From Pseudomonadota bacterium (GTDB taxonomy: Bacteria; Pseudomonadota; Alphaproteobacteria; Rhizobiales; Pleomorphomonadaceae), in the NCBI GenBank assembly GCA_023436885.1, contig JAEZHI010000045.1:124001-188000 (forward strand): a stretch of 64,000 nt of DNA, given 5' to 3'. The notes below the pieces were generated by a model. It made no database searches. It was not told the DNA's origin and worked only from the letters and a program-made list of their open reading frames with translations. The stretch's first letter is position 1; each line of letters opens with the position of its first letter. This document shows positions 23,648 to 32,933 of the stretch, one piece after another. The translations under genes and the position numbers were made by a program.

Positions 23648-25399
23648 ATGGATGACGATCTCGCTTCCCCGGAAGGACATGGATTGGCGACAGGCGCCAT
23701 CGGCGTTGCCATGGCGGCAGCGGCCGTTGCCGCCTACGAGCACGAGTATTCCGAGGATCGCATTCGCTGGTCTCCCAATGCCGGTGAGGTCCTCGATTTG
23801 CCGGCCTACGAAGTGCCGCTGTCGGGTAAGGCTCTTCATCGCCTGATCGGGCCGCAAGCGGCGGCGTTGCGTCTCGGAGCAACGCCGCCGCCCGTGCTGC
23901 CGGCCGACCGCATCGGTCCCGACTACCGTCTCGTTTATGATTTGGTGCCGCGCGGCGGCAAACCGCAGGGCATTCGCATTGAAGAAAGCGGCAGCTGGTT
24001 TGGTTCTCCGGGACAACCAGCGCTTGGCGCGCGTGGCACGGTGCGCGTCCTGCCGCGTGACCTTGAGGCAACCGTTCCGGCCCGTACTTATGGGCCAGAT
24101 CGCCGACTTGACCGCGATGAACTGCTGCAAAGCCTGGATGATCGGCTAAAGCTGCTTGAAGCAGGAGGCGGCTCGGCGGTTTTCCTGATCATGGCCGTGC
24201 TCGACATCGGCCGCATCAATGCCAACTTCGGTTACGAGACGGGTGATCGGGTCATTGATGTTGCGGGCGAGCGGATCTTGCGGCGGATGCGGCAGGGCGA
24301 CATTTTCGGTTCGTTCTCCGGCAACAAGTTCGGCGCCATTCTCAACGACTGTGACGAGCATTCCTTGATCATCGCGACCGAGCGTTTTCGTGAAGCGGTC
24401 AGGGGGGAAGCGATCGACTGCGATGGCGCCGCCATTCGTGCCGATATCGCCATCGGCGCCGTCATGCTGCCGCAGCATGCGCTCTCCGGAGCCATGGCTG
24501 CCAACCGTGCCGAAGAGGCGCTGGGGGATGCCCGGCGTGACATAGACAGGCATCTCTGTCTCTACGAACCGTCGCCTGCGCGCGATGCCTCGCGCCGCCG
24601 CAACGTGGAAATCGCGGAGACGATCCAGCGCGGCCTTGCGGAGGATCGGTTCGTGCTGGCCTATCAGCCGATCGCCAGGGCGAGCGATCGCGAGGTTATT
24701 TATTACGAGGCCCTCAGCCGGCTGGTCTTGCCGTCGGGCGAGATCGTGTCGGGAGGGCCTTATGTGGAGGCGGCCGAGAAGCTCGGCCTGATCAGGCGCC
24801 TGGACATCCGGGCGCTGACCCTCGTCATGGCCGATCTGCAGGATTGTCCCTCGCTCAAGCTCTCCGTCAATGTGTCGCCCGAAACCCTTGCCGATCCGGC
24901 CTGGCTCAGCATGCTTGTTGCCGGCGCCCGGCGAGACGCCAACGCATTGAAGAGATTGACCATCGAGATTACTGAGACCGCAGCACTGTCGCGCATCGAT
25001 GACCTGCGGCACATGGTTGCCACCGTGCGTGATCTGGGGTGCCGAATTGCCATTGATGATTTCGGCTCGGGGCACACTTCGCTGAGGATGTTGCGCGACA
25101 TAAAACCGGACTGGTTGAAAATCGACGGTGCCTTCATTCGCGATATCGGCGGCGACACCGATGCAGTGGTCTTCGTCAGGGCACTCACCACGCTGGCCAG
25201 CCACTTCGGCATTCGCACGGTCGCCGAGTTCGTGCAGGATGAAGCCTCGGCAGTGCTTCTCGCCGAGCTGGGTATTTCCGCTTTCCAGGGGCGGCTTATT
25301 GGTGAGCCACGCTTGCGGGTCGGGCGGGACACTGCCGTGCTCGACGGGCTCGGCGAGGAAGGCTGGCTTCGCGGGCCGCTTGCCGTGGCATTGACTTGA
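23648..25399 (+). CDS. PAS-like / degenerate GGDEF / EAL cyclic-di-GMP phosphodiesterase
   Basis: A cytoplasmic protein of 583 residues. The N-terminal part (HEYSEDRIRWSPNAGEVLDL onwards) looks like a PAS sensor. The GGDEF signature reads SGNKF at residues 224-228, so cyclase activity is not expected, though GTP binding might persist. The EAL domain is intact: EAL at 354-356, NVSPETL, EITETAAL, DDFGSG at about 470 and KIDGAFI. The organisation matches Caulobacter PdeA, a CpdR-dependent ClpXP substrate, but the C terminus (LAVALT) does not show an obvious degron. ATG 23648 was chosen for the PAS spacing; an ATG at 23540 would add 36 residues. A CtrA box lies about 140 bases upstream. Confidence 0.88.
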   Translation: MDDDLASPEGHGLATGAIGVAMAAAAVAAYEHEYSEDRIRWSPNAGEVLDLPAYEVPLSGKALHRLIGPQAAALRLGATPPPVLPADRIGPDYRLVYDLVPRGGKPQGIRIEESGSWFGSPGQPALGARGTVRVLPRDLEATVPARTYGPDRRLDRDELLQSLDDRLKLLEAGGGSAVFLIMAVLDIGRINANFGYETGDRVIDVAGERILRRMRQGDIFGSFSGNKFGAILNDCDEHSLIIATERFREAVRGEAIDCDGAAIRADIAIGAVMLPQHALSGAMAANRAEEALGDARRDIDRHLCLYEPSPARDASRRRNVEIAETIQRGLAEDRFVLAYQPIARASDREVIYYEALSRLVLPSGEIVSGGPYVEAAEKLGLIRRLDIRALTLVMADLQDCPSLKLSVNVSPETLADPAWLSMLVAGARRDANALKRLTIEITETAALSRIDDLRHMVATVRDLGCRIAIDDFGSGHTSLRMLRDIKPDWLKIDGAFIRDIGGDTDAVVFVRALTTLASHFGIRTVAEFVQDEASAVLLAELGISAFQGRLIGEPRLRVGRDTAVLDGLGEEGWLRGPLAVALT

Positions 25400-25410
25400 T
25401 CACGTAGGCT

Positions 25411-25974
25411 TCAACTCTCGGGGGCTAGGCGGTCAAGTCGCCGCCGCATGGCCTCAAGTTCGCCACGCAAGGCGTCGATGTCGGAGGCACGGTTCTCCGA
25501 CGGGGCGCTGCCGTTCTCCAATGTTTCGCCGGGCAAGGCGGCGCGCACGGCCCGTTCGAATGATTCGGCATTGAGGCGAACCTGCTCGCCGAGCTTCTCG
25601 CTGAGTGTCGAAGCTCCCAAGGCTTCGCCTGCGATCCCGCGCATCTTGCCTTGTTCGCGCGCGAACTGGCCGATGGAATACTCCAGGAAAGCCGGGACCA
25701 TGGCCTGCAGTTCGTCCCCGTAGAAGCGAATAAGCTGCCGAAGGAAATTGACGGGCAGCAGATGCGGTCCGCGCGTTTCTTCCTCAAGAATGATCTGCGT
25801 CAGAACTTCATGCGTGATGTCTTCGTCGCTGCGCGCATCGATCACCACGAAGTCGGTGTTGGCGCGCACCATGGCGGCGAGATCCTGCAGGGTCACGTAA
25901 CTCGATGTGCCGGTGTTGTAGAGACGCCGGTTGGCATATTTCCGGATAACGGTGCCTTGCCTGATCTTGGACAT
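25411..25974 (-). CDS. phaR: Polyhydroxyalkanoate synthesis repressor PhaR
   Basis: Regulator that senses PHB and represses phasin and PHA genes. The 187-residue protein has the PhaR DNA-binding N terminus (IRKYANRRLYNT...SSYVTLQDLAAMV), then the PHB-accumulation regulatory domain LQAMVPAFLEYSIGQFA, and a coiled C-terminal tail. The ATG at 25974 begins the conserved MSKIRQGTVIRKY. In other rhizobia it adjoins phaA-phaB and rpmF; here rpmF is near, but the phaAB genes are absent and the phosphodiesterase gene lies between. It is divergent from the AsmA-family gene over 238 bases. Confidence 0.92.
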   Translation of the reverse strand: MSKIRQGTVIRKYANRRLYNTGTSSYVTLQDLAAMVRANTDFVVIDARSDEDITHEVLTQIILEEETRGPHLLPVNFLRQLIRFYGDELQAMVPAFLEYSIGQFAREQGKMRGIAGEALGASTLSEKLGEQVRLNAESFERAVRAALPGETLENGSAPSENRASDIDALRGELEAMRRRLDRLAPES

Positions 25975-26064
25975 CGGAGACTCTTTCCGCGTCGATGCAC
26001 TTATCACGATGTCGCCAGCATAGGGGTAATGGTGCGCTGCAGCCAAGCCTTTTGCTTTGCAGGT

Positions 26065-26090
26065 GTTTCTTTTTGCGCCGCAAAAGAAAC
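26065..26090. repeat. Inverted repeat in the phaR / AsmA divergent region
   Basis: A perfect 9-bp inverted repeat (26065-26073 with 26082-26090) of GTTTCTTTT and its complement, loop of eight. It could be an operator for either gene or a transcript hairpin. Confidence 0.5.
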
Positions 26091-26212
26091 CTCCTTCCAT
26101 CGGCTAGCGGGAGGCGGCTGTCAAAGATCGAAAGGACTGGTATTGTGGAAACTTGCGCTGGCTTGTGGAGGAGTTCAGCGCTTGCCTGACAGGCATCGGG
26201 GGATCGGGAGGC

Positions 26213-29155
26213 ATGGTTCGCGTCGTCACGGCCTTGTCGGGGCTGGTGCTGATCGTCCTGGCGTTGCGCCTGGCGATGGCGCCCCTCTTTCCCCTCGACA
26301 AGTTTGTCGCGCCTGCCGTTGCGGTCTTTGAGGCCGATACCGGAACTGTCGTCAAGCTTGGCAGTGCCGACCTGACACTGTTGCCGACACCAACTGTTGT
26401 CGCAACCGACGTCACAATCGAGCTGCCTGACGGTTTTGGCGAGGTTCATGCGTCCCGCCTGTTGCTCGACCTCAATCCACTACCCTTTCTCTCTGGCTCG
26501 GCCGAGCTCGGTAACGTCACCGTCGAGCGACCCGTCGTTCGCCTCAAACTGCAAAATGGCGACCTTGATCCGGCAAGGGTCGTGAGCACCTTCGCCGATC
26601 TCGCTCGCCGTGCCTCCAGCCGACGGTTTCTTGCCACCGATGGTCGGCTGATCGTGTCGGCAGGCAGTATCGAAGCCAGCCTCACTGGGCTCACAGCGTC
26701 CGCCGGGCGTTTCGAGAGCAGTGATCGTCTCGTTCTGAAAGCGATGCTTCACGAGACGCCGCTTTCGCTGACGATGGAGGCAGGCTCTTCCGGCGCAACC
26801 CGCATCCTGTTCACCACGCCCACGATGAGCGCGGGTCTGGATGGCGGTCTTGCGGGTGGCGCCTTCGCTGGCCGTTTCGATCTGTCAGTTCCTGATGTTG
26901 CGGTCCTTGGTGGGCCGTTTTCGGCTCTCTCAGGAGAGGCTGCTCTCAAGGGGGCTATGACACTGTCGTCCGATCGGCTGGAAATGGTTGATGCGTCGGC
27001 AACGGCATTAGGAAGCGGAGGTCGGCTGTCTGCTGCGATCGACTTGGGAGCGTCCCGCCCTTCCATCGATGTCCGCACTGATTTTCGTCGCTTGACGGTG
27101 GGCTCTGTGACCGATCTGGCGGCGCTTTTCGCTTGGCTGGGATTTGATCCGTTAGCTGGGAAAGCGCCTTTCGATGCCGGTCTCGAGGTCAAGCTTGCCG
27201 AGCTGATACTTCCGGCGAGCCAGATGCGCAACGTTCATTTGACCGCTGTCAATCGTGAGGGAAGCTTCGGCGCAGTGGTCGATGCCACGCTGGGCAAGGG
27301 GACGCTTTCAAGCCGTTTCGATCTTGTTTCCGAAGGGGATGGTCGGCGCCTCGGTGCGTCCGTCATCGCGAAAGACGTCGAGGCCGCGGATCTCGTTGCG
27401 ACGACTGGCGCCGCCGCGTCGCCCATTACAGGATCTATTGCCGGCGACCTCCGCCTCTCGGCTCATGGCCGCTCGAACGACGAGTTGGCGGCGACGCTCG
27501 CCGTAGATGGTGAGGCTTCACTGCGGGGGGGCGCTTTTGGAGGTCTGTCGTTCGCCGGAAACCTCAAGCTACCCGCCTTGACCAACATCTCCGGCGATCT
27601 ATCAATTGTAGGTCTCGACAAGTCGGCGCGCCTCGCCGGGCAGGCCACTTCTCCATCTGGCATCATCACGCTGCAAGCGTCTGCCGAGCCGCGGCGGCTC
27701 ATGGAAGGCGGAGCCGCACCTGTCGACGTCCAGCTTGAAGGGCCGGCATTTTCGGCAGGCTTCGAAGGCGGGATTGATCCCGTTGTCATTTCGGCAACCG
27801 GAAATCTGACCCTGTCGAGTCGCCGGCTGCAAGCTCTGCTCGGTATTGCCGGGCTGCCCGAAAGTGCTTCGCTGGACGGCCAGCTTGACGCGACCTTGGG
27901 GCGCCAGACGCTGACTGATGCGCACCTCCTGCTTGGCGACACCGCTCTCAGTGGTTTGCTCGATCTGTCGAACGCGGGGGAGCGCAACCGGCTGACAGGT
28001 CGAATGACCGGTGATGTCGTGGACGTCGTGGCTTTAGCCGGCGCAACCGCAGATGCCCTCTCCACTCCCGGCGGCTGGCTTGGCGCAGTCGACACGGATC
28101 TGCATATCGACGCGGGGCGCATCACGGCCGGCCCGATAGCTGCGGCGGGAGGCCAGGTAGATATTCGCCTCAACGACAAGAGAGGTGAGGTCGAGCTCTC
28201 CAAGTTGCTGCTTGGTGGTGGCAATGGCGCTGCGACGTTGACGGTCAAGTCGGCTGATCGACCGATCTTCGCCCTCACGGGCAAGCTCGATGGTGCACGC
28301 CTTGCCAGTCTTGCTCCGATTGTGGGCACCATGGTCGACGGTGAACTGAGCCTTGCAGCCGACGTGAGCGCCGAGGGGGCCAAGCGTGGTGACCTGTTCA
28401 AGGCAGCGACAGGGACGATTGATTTCTCGGTGGTGCGTGGCCTTCTGAATGGCCTCGACCCAATGGCCCTGATGAAAAGGCTTGCGCGTGCTGTGCAGAC
28501 GGACTTAGGCCCAGATCCTGGCCGTGTCGGCTTCGACAGGTTGTCCGGCCGTCTGAAACTCGCCAAGGGATCCGTGACGAGCGATGATCTTGCATTCGGG
28601 GCAGGAGATCTTCAACTATCTGGCTCCGGTAGCGTTGGGATCGGCAGCGGCGCCCTTGACCTTCGTCTCAAGCCCAGACTTAAGGGCTATCCAGATTTTG
28701 AAGCGCCGGTTGCGGTTGTCGGCTCTTTTTCGTCGCCCCGCCTATATCCCGATCTTCCCGGTCTCGCTGATGATCCGACGTCGGGATACGTGCGCCTAGG
28801 CGCCATGAATGGCGGCTTCGCTCGGCTGATAGGTGGCGATGCAGCACCGAAGCTTGAGACGGTCGGCCCCGATGCCATGACCTCGATGATCGACAAGATG
28901 TCGGACAGTCCGCAGCCGCCCGTGGTCAGCGAGCCCCCCGTTGCGCCTGCGGTCGAGACAGCACCGTTGCCCTTAGCTCGCCCCGCGGGCACCATCCTGC
29001 CGTTGCGGCCGCAGCCTCCGGCACCGCGCCCTCCTGTTCTCGCGGGTGGACCACTCGATTTGCAGGCGCTTGGACGAGCTTCCGGCAACGCACCGCGGGA
29101 GAGCACGCGGGCGTCTTCCTGTCGGCCAGGGCGGGACGGTCGCTGTATTCCCTGA
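26213..29155 (+). CDS. AsmA-family protein
   Basis: A 980-residue protein with one N-terminal membrane anchor (VRVVTALSGLVLIVLALRL) and a long periplasmic beta-rich part of the AsmA kind. AsmA-like proteins bridge the envelope and influence outer-membrane lipid composition. The C-terminal AsmA motif region is seen around FSVVRGLLNGLDPMALMKRL and LSGSGSVGIGSGALDLRLKP. The last 90 residues are a proline-rich tail (PPVVSEPPVAPAVE) ending in basic residues. The start ATG 26213 follows GGGAGG. It ends seven bases before the copper ATPase on the other strand. Confidence 0.85.
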   Translation: MVRVVTALSGLVLIVLALRLAMAPLFPLDKFVAPAVAVFEADTGTVVKLGSADLTLLPTPTVVATDVTIELPDGFGEVHASRLLLDLNPLPFLSGSAELGNVTVERPVVRLKLQNGDLDPARVVSTFADLARRASSRRFLATDGRLIVSAGSIEASLTGLTASAGRFESSDRLVLKAMLHETPLSLTMEAGSSGATRILFTTPTMSAGLDGGLAGGAFAGRFDLSVPDVAVLGGPFSALSGEAALKGAMTLSSDRLEMVDASATALGSGGRLSAAIDLGASRPSIDVRTDFRRLTVGSVTDLAALFAWLGFDPLAGKAPFDAGLEVKLAELILPASQMRNVHLTAVNREGSFGAVVDATLGKGTLSSRFDLVSEGDGRRLGASVIAKDVEAADLVATTGAAASPITGSIAGDLRLSAHGRSNDELAATLAVDGEASLRGGAFGGLSFAGNLKLPALTNISGDLSIVGLDKSARLAGQATSPSGIITLQASAEPRRLMEGGAAPVDVQLEGPAFSAGFEGGIDPVVISATGNLTLSSRRLQALLGIAGLPESASLDGQLDATLGRQTLTDAHLLLGDTALSGLLDLSNAGERNRLTGRMTGDVVDVVALAGATADALSTPGGWLGAVDTDLHIDAGRITAGPIAAAGGQVDIRLNDKRGEVELSKLLLGGGNGAATLTVKSADRPIFALTGKLDGARLASLAPIVGTMVDGELSLAADVSAEGAKRGDLFKAATGTIDFSVVRGLLNGLDPMALMKRLARAVQTDLGPDPGRVGFDRLSGRLKLAKGSVTSDDLAFGAGDLQLSGSGSVGIGSGALDLRLKPRLKGYPDFEAPVAVVGSFSSPRLYPDLPGLADDPTSGYVRLGAMNGGFARLIGGDAAPKLETVGPDAMTSMIDKMSDSPQPPVVSEPPVAPAVETAPLPLARPAGTILPLRPQPPAPRPPVLAGGPLDLQALGRASGNAPRESTRASSCRPGRDGRCIP

Positions 29156-29162
29156 GGAAAGC

Positions 29163-31406
29163 TCAGTCCTTGGCAGGCGCGACAGGCGGTAGCTTGGGGC
29201 TCCAACGGGTGAGCAGGCCGGCGTTCGTCACCACCGATACCGAGCTCATCGCCATGGCGGCGCCAGCCAAGGCAGGCGTCAGGAGCCCAAATGCGGCGAG
29301 CGGGATGCCTATGACGTTATAGATGAAAGCCCAGAACAGGTTCTGGCGGATCTTTCGCGACGTTGCGGCGGCTATGTCGAACGCTGCGGCGACGAGGCGA
29401 GGGTCTGGCCGCATCAATGTAATGCCGGCTGTTTCCATCGCGACGTCAGTGCCGGATCCCATGGCAATGCCGACATCGGCGGCCGCCAAGGCTGGCGCGT
29501 CGTTGACGCCGTCACCGATCATGGCAAGGCGCCCATCGATATCTACCCGCAGGCTCTCGACTTCAGCGGCCTTTCCTTCAGGCAGGACGTCGGCGCGCCA
29601 ATCATCTAGGCCTGCTGACCCAGCGATGGCACGGGCGGCGGGGGCGCGGTCGCCGGTCAGCAGTAGTGTTCGCATACCCCGCCGGCGCAGTTCGGCAACG
29701 CCGGCCGGTGCCTCCGGACGCAGAGTGTCGGCATAACCAAAGAGACCGATCGCCCTGCCGTTTTCGGCGACGTAGGCGAGGGTCATTTCCGGCTTGAGAC
29801 GGCCAAGGCCGGATCTGTCGATATCCTCGTGGTCGATACCATGCTCATCCATGAGGGCGGCCGTGCCGATCAGCACATCTGCATCATCGACCTTGGCCGA
29901 CAATCCCTTGCCCGGAATGGCCTTCACGCTTTCCGCAGCGAGCGGGTGAGCGTCATCGGCTGCGGCTCGCGCCAATGTCGCGCGCGCCAGGGGGTGTTCC
30001 GACCCGGTTTGGGCCCCAGCGGCAAGCGCCAGCAGCCTGCCTTGGTCGATGCCCTCGGCAACCACGATCTCCTGAAGCTCCGGATGCCCCACGGTGAGCG
30101 TGCCGGTCTTGTCGAAGACGACGGCACCGATGTGCGCGGCGCGCTCCAGGACCTCGATGTCCTTGATCAGGATGCCCGCCCGGGCCGCGGCGCCGGTTCC
30201 CGCGACCAATGCCGTCGGTGTCGCAAGACCGAGCGCGCAGGGGCACGCGATGACCAGAACCGCCACGGCGGCGGCGAGCGCCTGTTCGAGATCACTCCCA
30301 AAGAGCAGCCAGAGCCCAAAGGCCAGAACCGCGACCGCGACGACCGTCGGTACGAACACGGCGGCGATGCGATCGACGAGACGCTGCACCGGTGCCTTGC
30401 CGGACTGGGCGTTCTCAACGAGGCGGGTGATACGGCCGAGGGTAGACTCTTCGCCGACGGCGCCGACCTCAACGGTGATGGCGCCCTCGCCGTTGACGGC
30501 TCCGGTAACCACATGTTCGCCTGCCGTTCGACGAACCGGCAGGCTTTCGCCCGTAATGACCGCTTCGTCGAAGTGGCTCTCGCCGGTCAAAATGCGACCG
30601 TCGACTGGAACCCGCTCGCCGGGGCGGATCAGAACGCGGTCGCCGGGCAGGATACTGATCACCGGCACCAAGGCCTGGCTGTCATTTTCGCCCAGCTTTG
30701 TTGCGGTTTCCGGCCGAAGCGCCATCAGGGACCGGACGGCTCGGGTGGTGGAAGCCTTGGCGCGCTCCTCCAGGAACTTGCCCAGAAGCACCAGCGTCAA
30801 CACCACGGCCGAGGCTTCGAAATAGAGATGATCCTCAACCATGTGATGGACGGTTGCCATCATGTAGACCGAAAAGCCCCAGGCGGCCGTCGTTCCGAGC
30901 GATACGAGGACGTCCATGTTGGCGCCGCCACCTCGGAGGGCGTTCCAGGCGCCACGGTAAAAGCGGCGACCGGCCAGCGCCTGTACGGTCGTGGCAAGTG
31001 CGAGCTGGGTGTAAGCTGGGAGGATATGGCCGAAGCCCATCGTCATCGCCACCATGGCAATGAGGAAAGGCAATGTCAGAAGGGCACAGATGCCCAGCAG
31101 CCAGGCTGTATGACGGCGAGCCGTCGCCGCTTCTGCTTCACGAGCTTCCCGTTCGGCGCGCGCAATGACGGGATCGTCGGATCTCAAGGCTGCCGAGAAG
31201 CCTGCACGGTCGACAGCGGAGGCGATCGCTTCCGGCGTTATTTCGGGCATAGCAGCAACATCGGCACGCTCAAGTGCCAGGTTGACGCGTGCGTCGAGTA
31301 TACCCGGCGTCTTCTTCAGCACACGCTCAAGGCGAGCCGAGCACGCGGCACAGGTCATGCCGCGAATGTCGAAGGAGCGAACGGAGCTTTGGGCGGAGTC
31401 GGTCAT
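29163..31406 (-). CDS. copA: Copper-exporting P1B-type ATPase
   Basis: Exports Cu(I) across the inner membrane. The 747-residue protein has one N-terminal heavy-metal-binding domain (GMTCAAC), then eight membrane segments, the TGES actuator motif, the CPC transmembrane metal site in ACPCALG, the phosphorylation motif DKTGTLT, HP in GSEHPLA, and GDGVNDAPAL. The last membrane segment reads MSSVSVVTNAGLL, as in Cu(I)-specific type 1B-1 pumps. It lies 84 bases downstream of glk on the same strand, and a short inverted repeat (31416-31433) in that gap may be its operator. No MerR-type copper regulator is in the window. Confidence 0.95.
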   Translation of the reverse strand: MTDSAQSSVRSFDIRGMTCAACSARLERVLKKTPGILDARVNLALERADVAAMPEITPEAIASAVDRAGFSAALRSDDPVIARAEREAREAEAATARRHTAWLLGICALLTLPFLIAMVAMTMGFGHILPAYTQLALATTVQALAGRRFYRGAWNALRGGGANMDVLVSLGTTAAWGFSVYMMATVHHMVEDHLYFEASAVVLTLVLLGKFLEERAKASTTRAVRSLMALRPETATKLGENDSQALVPVISILPGDRVLIRPGERVPVDGRILTGESHFDEAVITGESLPVRRTAGEHVVTGAVNGEGAITVEVGAVGEESTLGRITRLVENAQSGKAPVQRLVDRIAAVFVPTVVAVAVLAFGLWLLFGSDLEQALAAAVAVLVIACPCALGLATPTALVAGTGAAARAGILIKDIEVLERAAHIGAVVFDKTGTLTVGHPELQEIVVAEGIDQGRLLALAAGAQTGSEHPLARATLARAAADDAHPLAAESVKAIPGKGLSAKVDDADVLIGTAALMDEHGIDHEDIDRSGLGRLKPEMTLAYVAENGRAIGLFGYADTLRPEAPAGVAELRRRGMRTLLLTGDRAPAARAIAGSAGLDDWRADVLPEGKAAEVESLRVDIDGRLAMIGDGVNDAPALAAADVGIAMGSGTDVAMETAGITLMRPDPRLVAAAFDIAAATSRKIRQNLFWAFIYNVIGIPLAAFGLLTPALAGAAMAMSSVSVVTNAGLLTRWSPKLPPVAPAKD

Positions 31407-31415
31407 CTCGTACCT

Positions 31416-31433
31416 CTGCTAATCCTATAGCAG
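31416..31433 (-). promoter_or_regulatory. Possible copA operator (inverted repeat)
   Basis: CTGCT (31416-31420) and AGCAG (31429-31433) around eight bases that read TATAGG on the minus strand, ten bases upstream of the copA start. The layout could place a regulator on a -10 element. No matching -35 was identified. Confidence 0.3.
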
Positions 31434-31490
31434 ATGCTGCCTCCCGTTGACGCCCCACTCATTCACATTGTCGTTGGTGCGACCCCGCGG

Positions 31491-32507
31491 TCAGCCGCGC
31501 CAGTGACGTCCGTCAAGCCGCAGGCCGAACGTGCTTGGACGGCGGGCGAAATCGACAAGGCCGGCAAGGGCGGGGCGCTCGTGGACAATGATCGCGGTCG
31601 GCAGGGAGGCCATCAGCCCTTGATGCGGATACTTGTCCTCGAAAGCGGCTCGGAAGCTGCCCTGCTGCAATACCTTAACGATGCGCGGTGCAATGCCGCC
31701 CGCCAAGTAAACGCCGCCATGGGCGAGGAAAGTCAGGGCGAGATTGCCGGCGATGCGGCCAAGATGCTCGGCAAACAGGGCTACCGTTTCCACGGCGAGC
31801 GGATCGCCCATCTCGGCGGCGCCCGTGACGGCTGCCGGCGTGTCGCAAGCCGCGACGACGTTGCCGGCAGCGGCAATCGCCCTATAGAGGCGCAACAGAC
31901 CGGAGCCGCAGATGATCGTTTCGCCGGTGACGCGCTCGCCAGGACGCTCAATATGCGGCCAAATTTCGTAGTCGCGGGCGGTTACCGGTGCGAGGTCGAT
32001 GTGGCCGCCTTCGCCGGGCACCGGTACCCAGAGGCCAGCGGCATCGACGAGGCCGGCGGCGCCGAGGCCCGTGCCCGGACCGATGACCACTTTCGTACCC
32101 CGCTCGGGCGGGAGAGCGCCACCTACTGCCACGAGGTCCTGCGACTTGAGGCCGGGCAGGCAGAGGCCGAGCGCTTCGAAATCATTGAAGAGTACGACAT
32201 GGTCGAGCCGGAAGCGTTCGATCAGGCGTTTCGGTGTGACAACCCAGGGGCAATTGGTGAGATGGGTGCTCTCTTCACCGATCGGTCCGGCTAATGCGAA
32301 CACGAGCGACTTCGGAACAGGGGCGCCCACATCGATGACCGCGCCCTGAATAGCATCCTCGATGGTTGGGAACAGTCGCGTCTCGACAGTCTCAAAATGA
32401 CGAATGTCGCCCTCAGCATCGGCTAGCAGGGCGAAACGGGCATTTGTGCCGCCGATATCGGCGAACAGGACCGGAAAGGTGACGACGCTGGAAGCGCTCT
32501 GGGACAT
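31491..32507 (-). CDS. glk: Glucokinase
   Basis: Phosphorylates glucose to glucose 6-phosphate. The 338-residue protein is of the bacterial GlcK group A type: ATP motif ADIGGTNARFAL near the N terminus, LFNDFEALG with the catalytic Asp, IGPGTGLGAA, GEGGHIDLAP, and LAGGIAPRIV. It lacks the CxCGxxGC zinc motif of ROK kinases, as expected for this family. It is transcribed after mgsA on the same strand, 12 bases apart, and before copA. Confidence 0.95.
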   Translation of the reverse strand: MSQSASSVVTFPVLFADIGGTNARFALLADAEGDIRHFETVETRLFPTIEDAIQGAVIDVGAPVPKSLVFALAGPIGEESTHLTNCPWVVTPKRLIERFRLDHVVLFNDFEALGLCLPGLKSQDLVAVGGALPPERGTKVVIGPGTGLGAAGLVDAAGLWVPVPGEGGHIDLAPVTARDYEIWPHIERPGERVTGETIICGSGLLRLYRAIAAAGNVVAACDTPAAVTGAAEMGDPLAVETVALFAEHLGRIAGNLALTFLAHGGVYLAGGIAPRIVKVLQQGSFRAAFEDKYPHQGLMASLPTAIIVHERPALAGLVDFARRPSTFGLRLDGRHWRG

Positions 32508-32519
32508 CGTGATCTTCGC

Positions 32520-32933
32520 TCAGTCGGAGGAAACCGGGGCGGGGCGGGCAAAACCGTCAGCGCGGATCAATAGCTCCGCCGTCGAACGGTTGAGAGCCAT
32601 CGGAATGTCGTAGACGACAGACAGGCGCGTCAGCGCCTTGACGTCTACGTCGTGCGGCATCGGGGATAGCGGGTCGATGAAGAAAATCAGGCCGCTCAAC
32701 CTGCCCTCGGCGATCATCGCGCCAATCTGCTGGTCACCGCCGAGCGGACCGCTTTTCAGGCGGGTGATCTTGAGGGTCGGGCAGGTCTCGAGAATGCGTC
32801 CCCCCGTCGTGCCCGTAGCGTAGAGGCTGAACGCGGAAAGCCACCGCTCGTGGGCGCGGGCGAAGGCGACCATTGCATCTTTCTTGGCGTCATGTGCGAC
32901 GAGTGCGATGGCGGGTTCGATTGGCGCGGTCAT
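32520..32933 (-). CDS. mgsA: Methylglyoxal synthase
   Basis: Converts dihydroxyacetone phosphate to methylglyoxal, relieving sugar-phosphate stress. The 137-residue protein shows ALVAHDAKKDAM, LYATGTTG, SGPLGGDQQIGAMI with the catalytic Asp, and FFIDPLSPMPHDVDVKALTR, in the family order. ATG 32933 begins the conserved region; the in-frame start at 32969 is poorer. It leads into glk with 12 bases between. gloB at 9.1 kb would detoxify its product. Confidence 0.94.
   Translation of the reverse strand: MTAPIEPAIALVAHDAKKDAMVAFARAHERWLSAFSLYATGTTGGRILETCPTLKITRLKSGPLGGDQQIGAMIAEGRLSGLIFFIDPLSPMPHDVDVKALTRLSVVYDIPMALNRSTAELLIRADGFARPAPVSSD

Noticed and set aside
29829..31430. 533-codon + ORF opposite copA
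   Set aside because: A shadow of the conserved copper ATPase, with no protein-like features.
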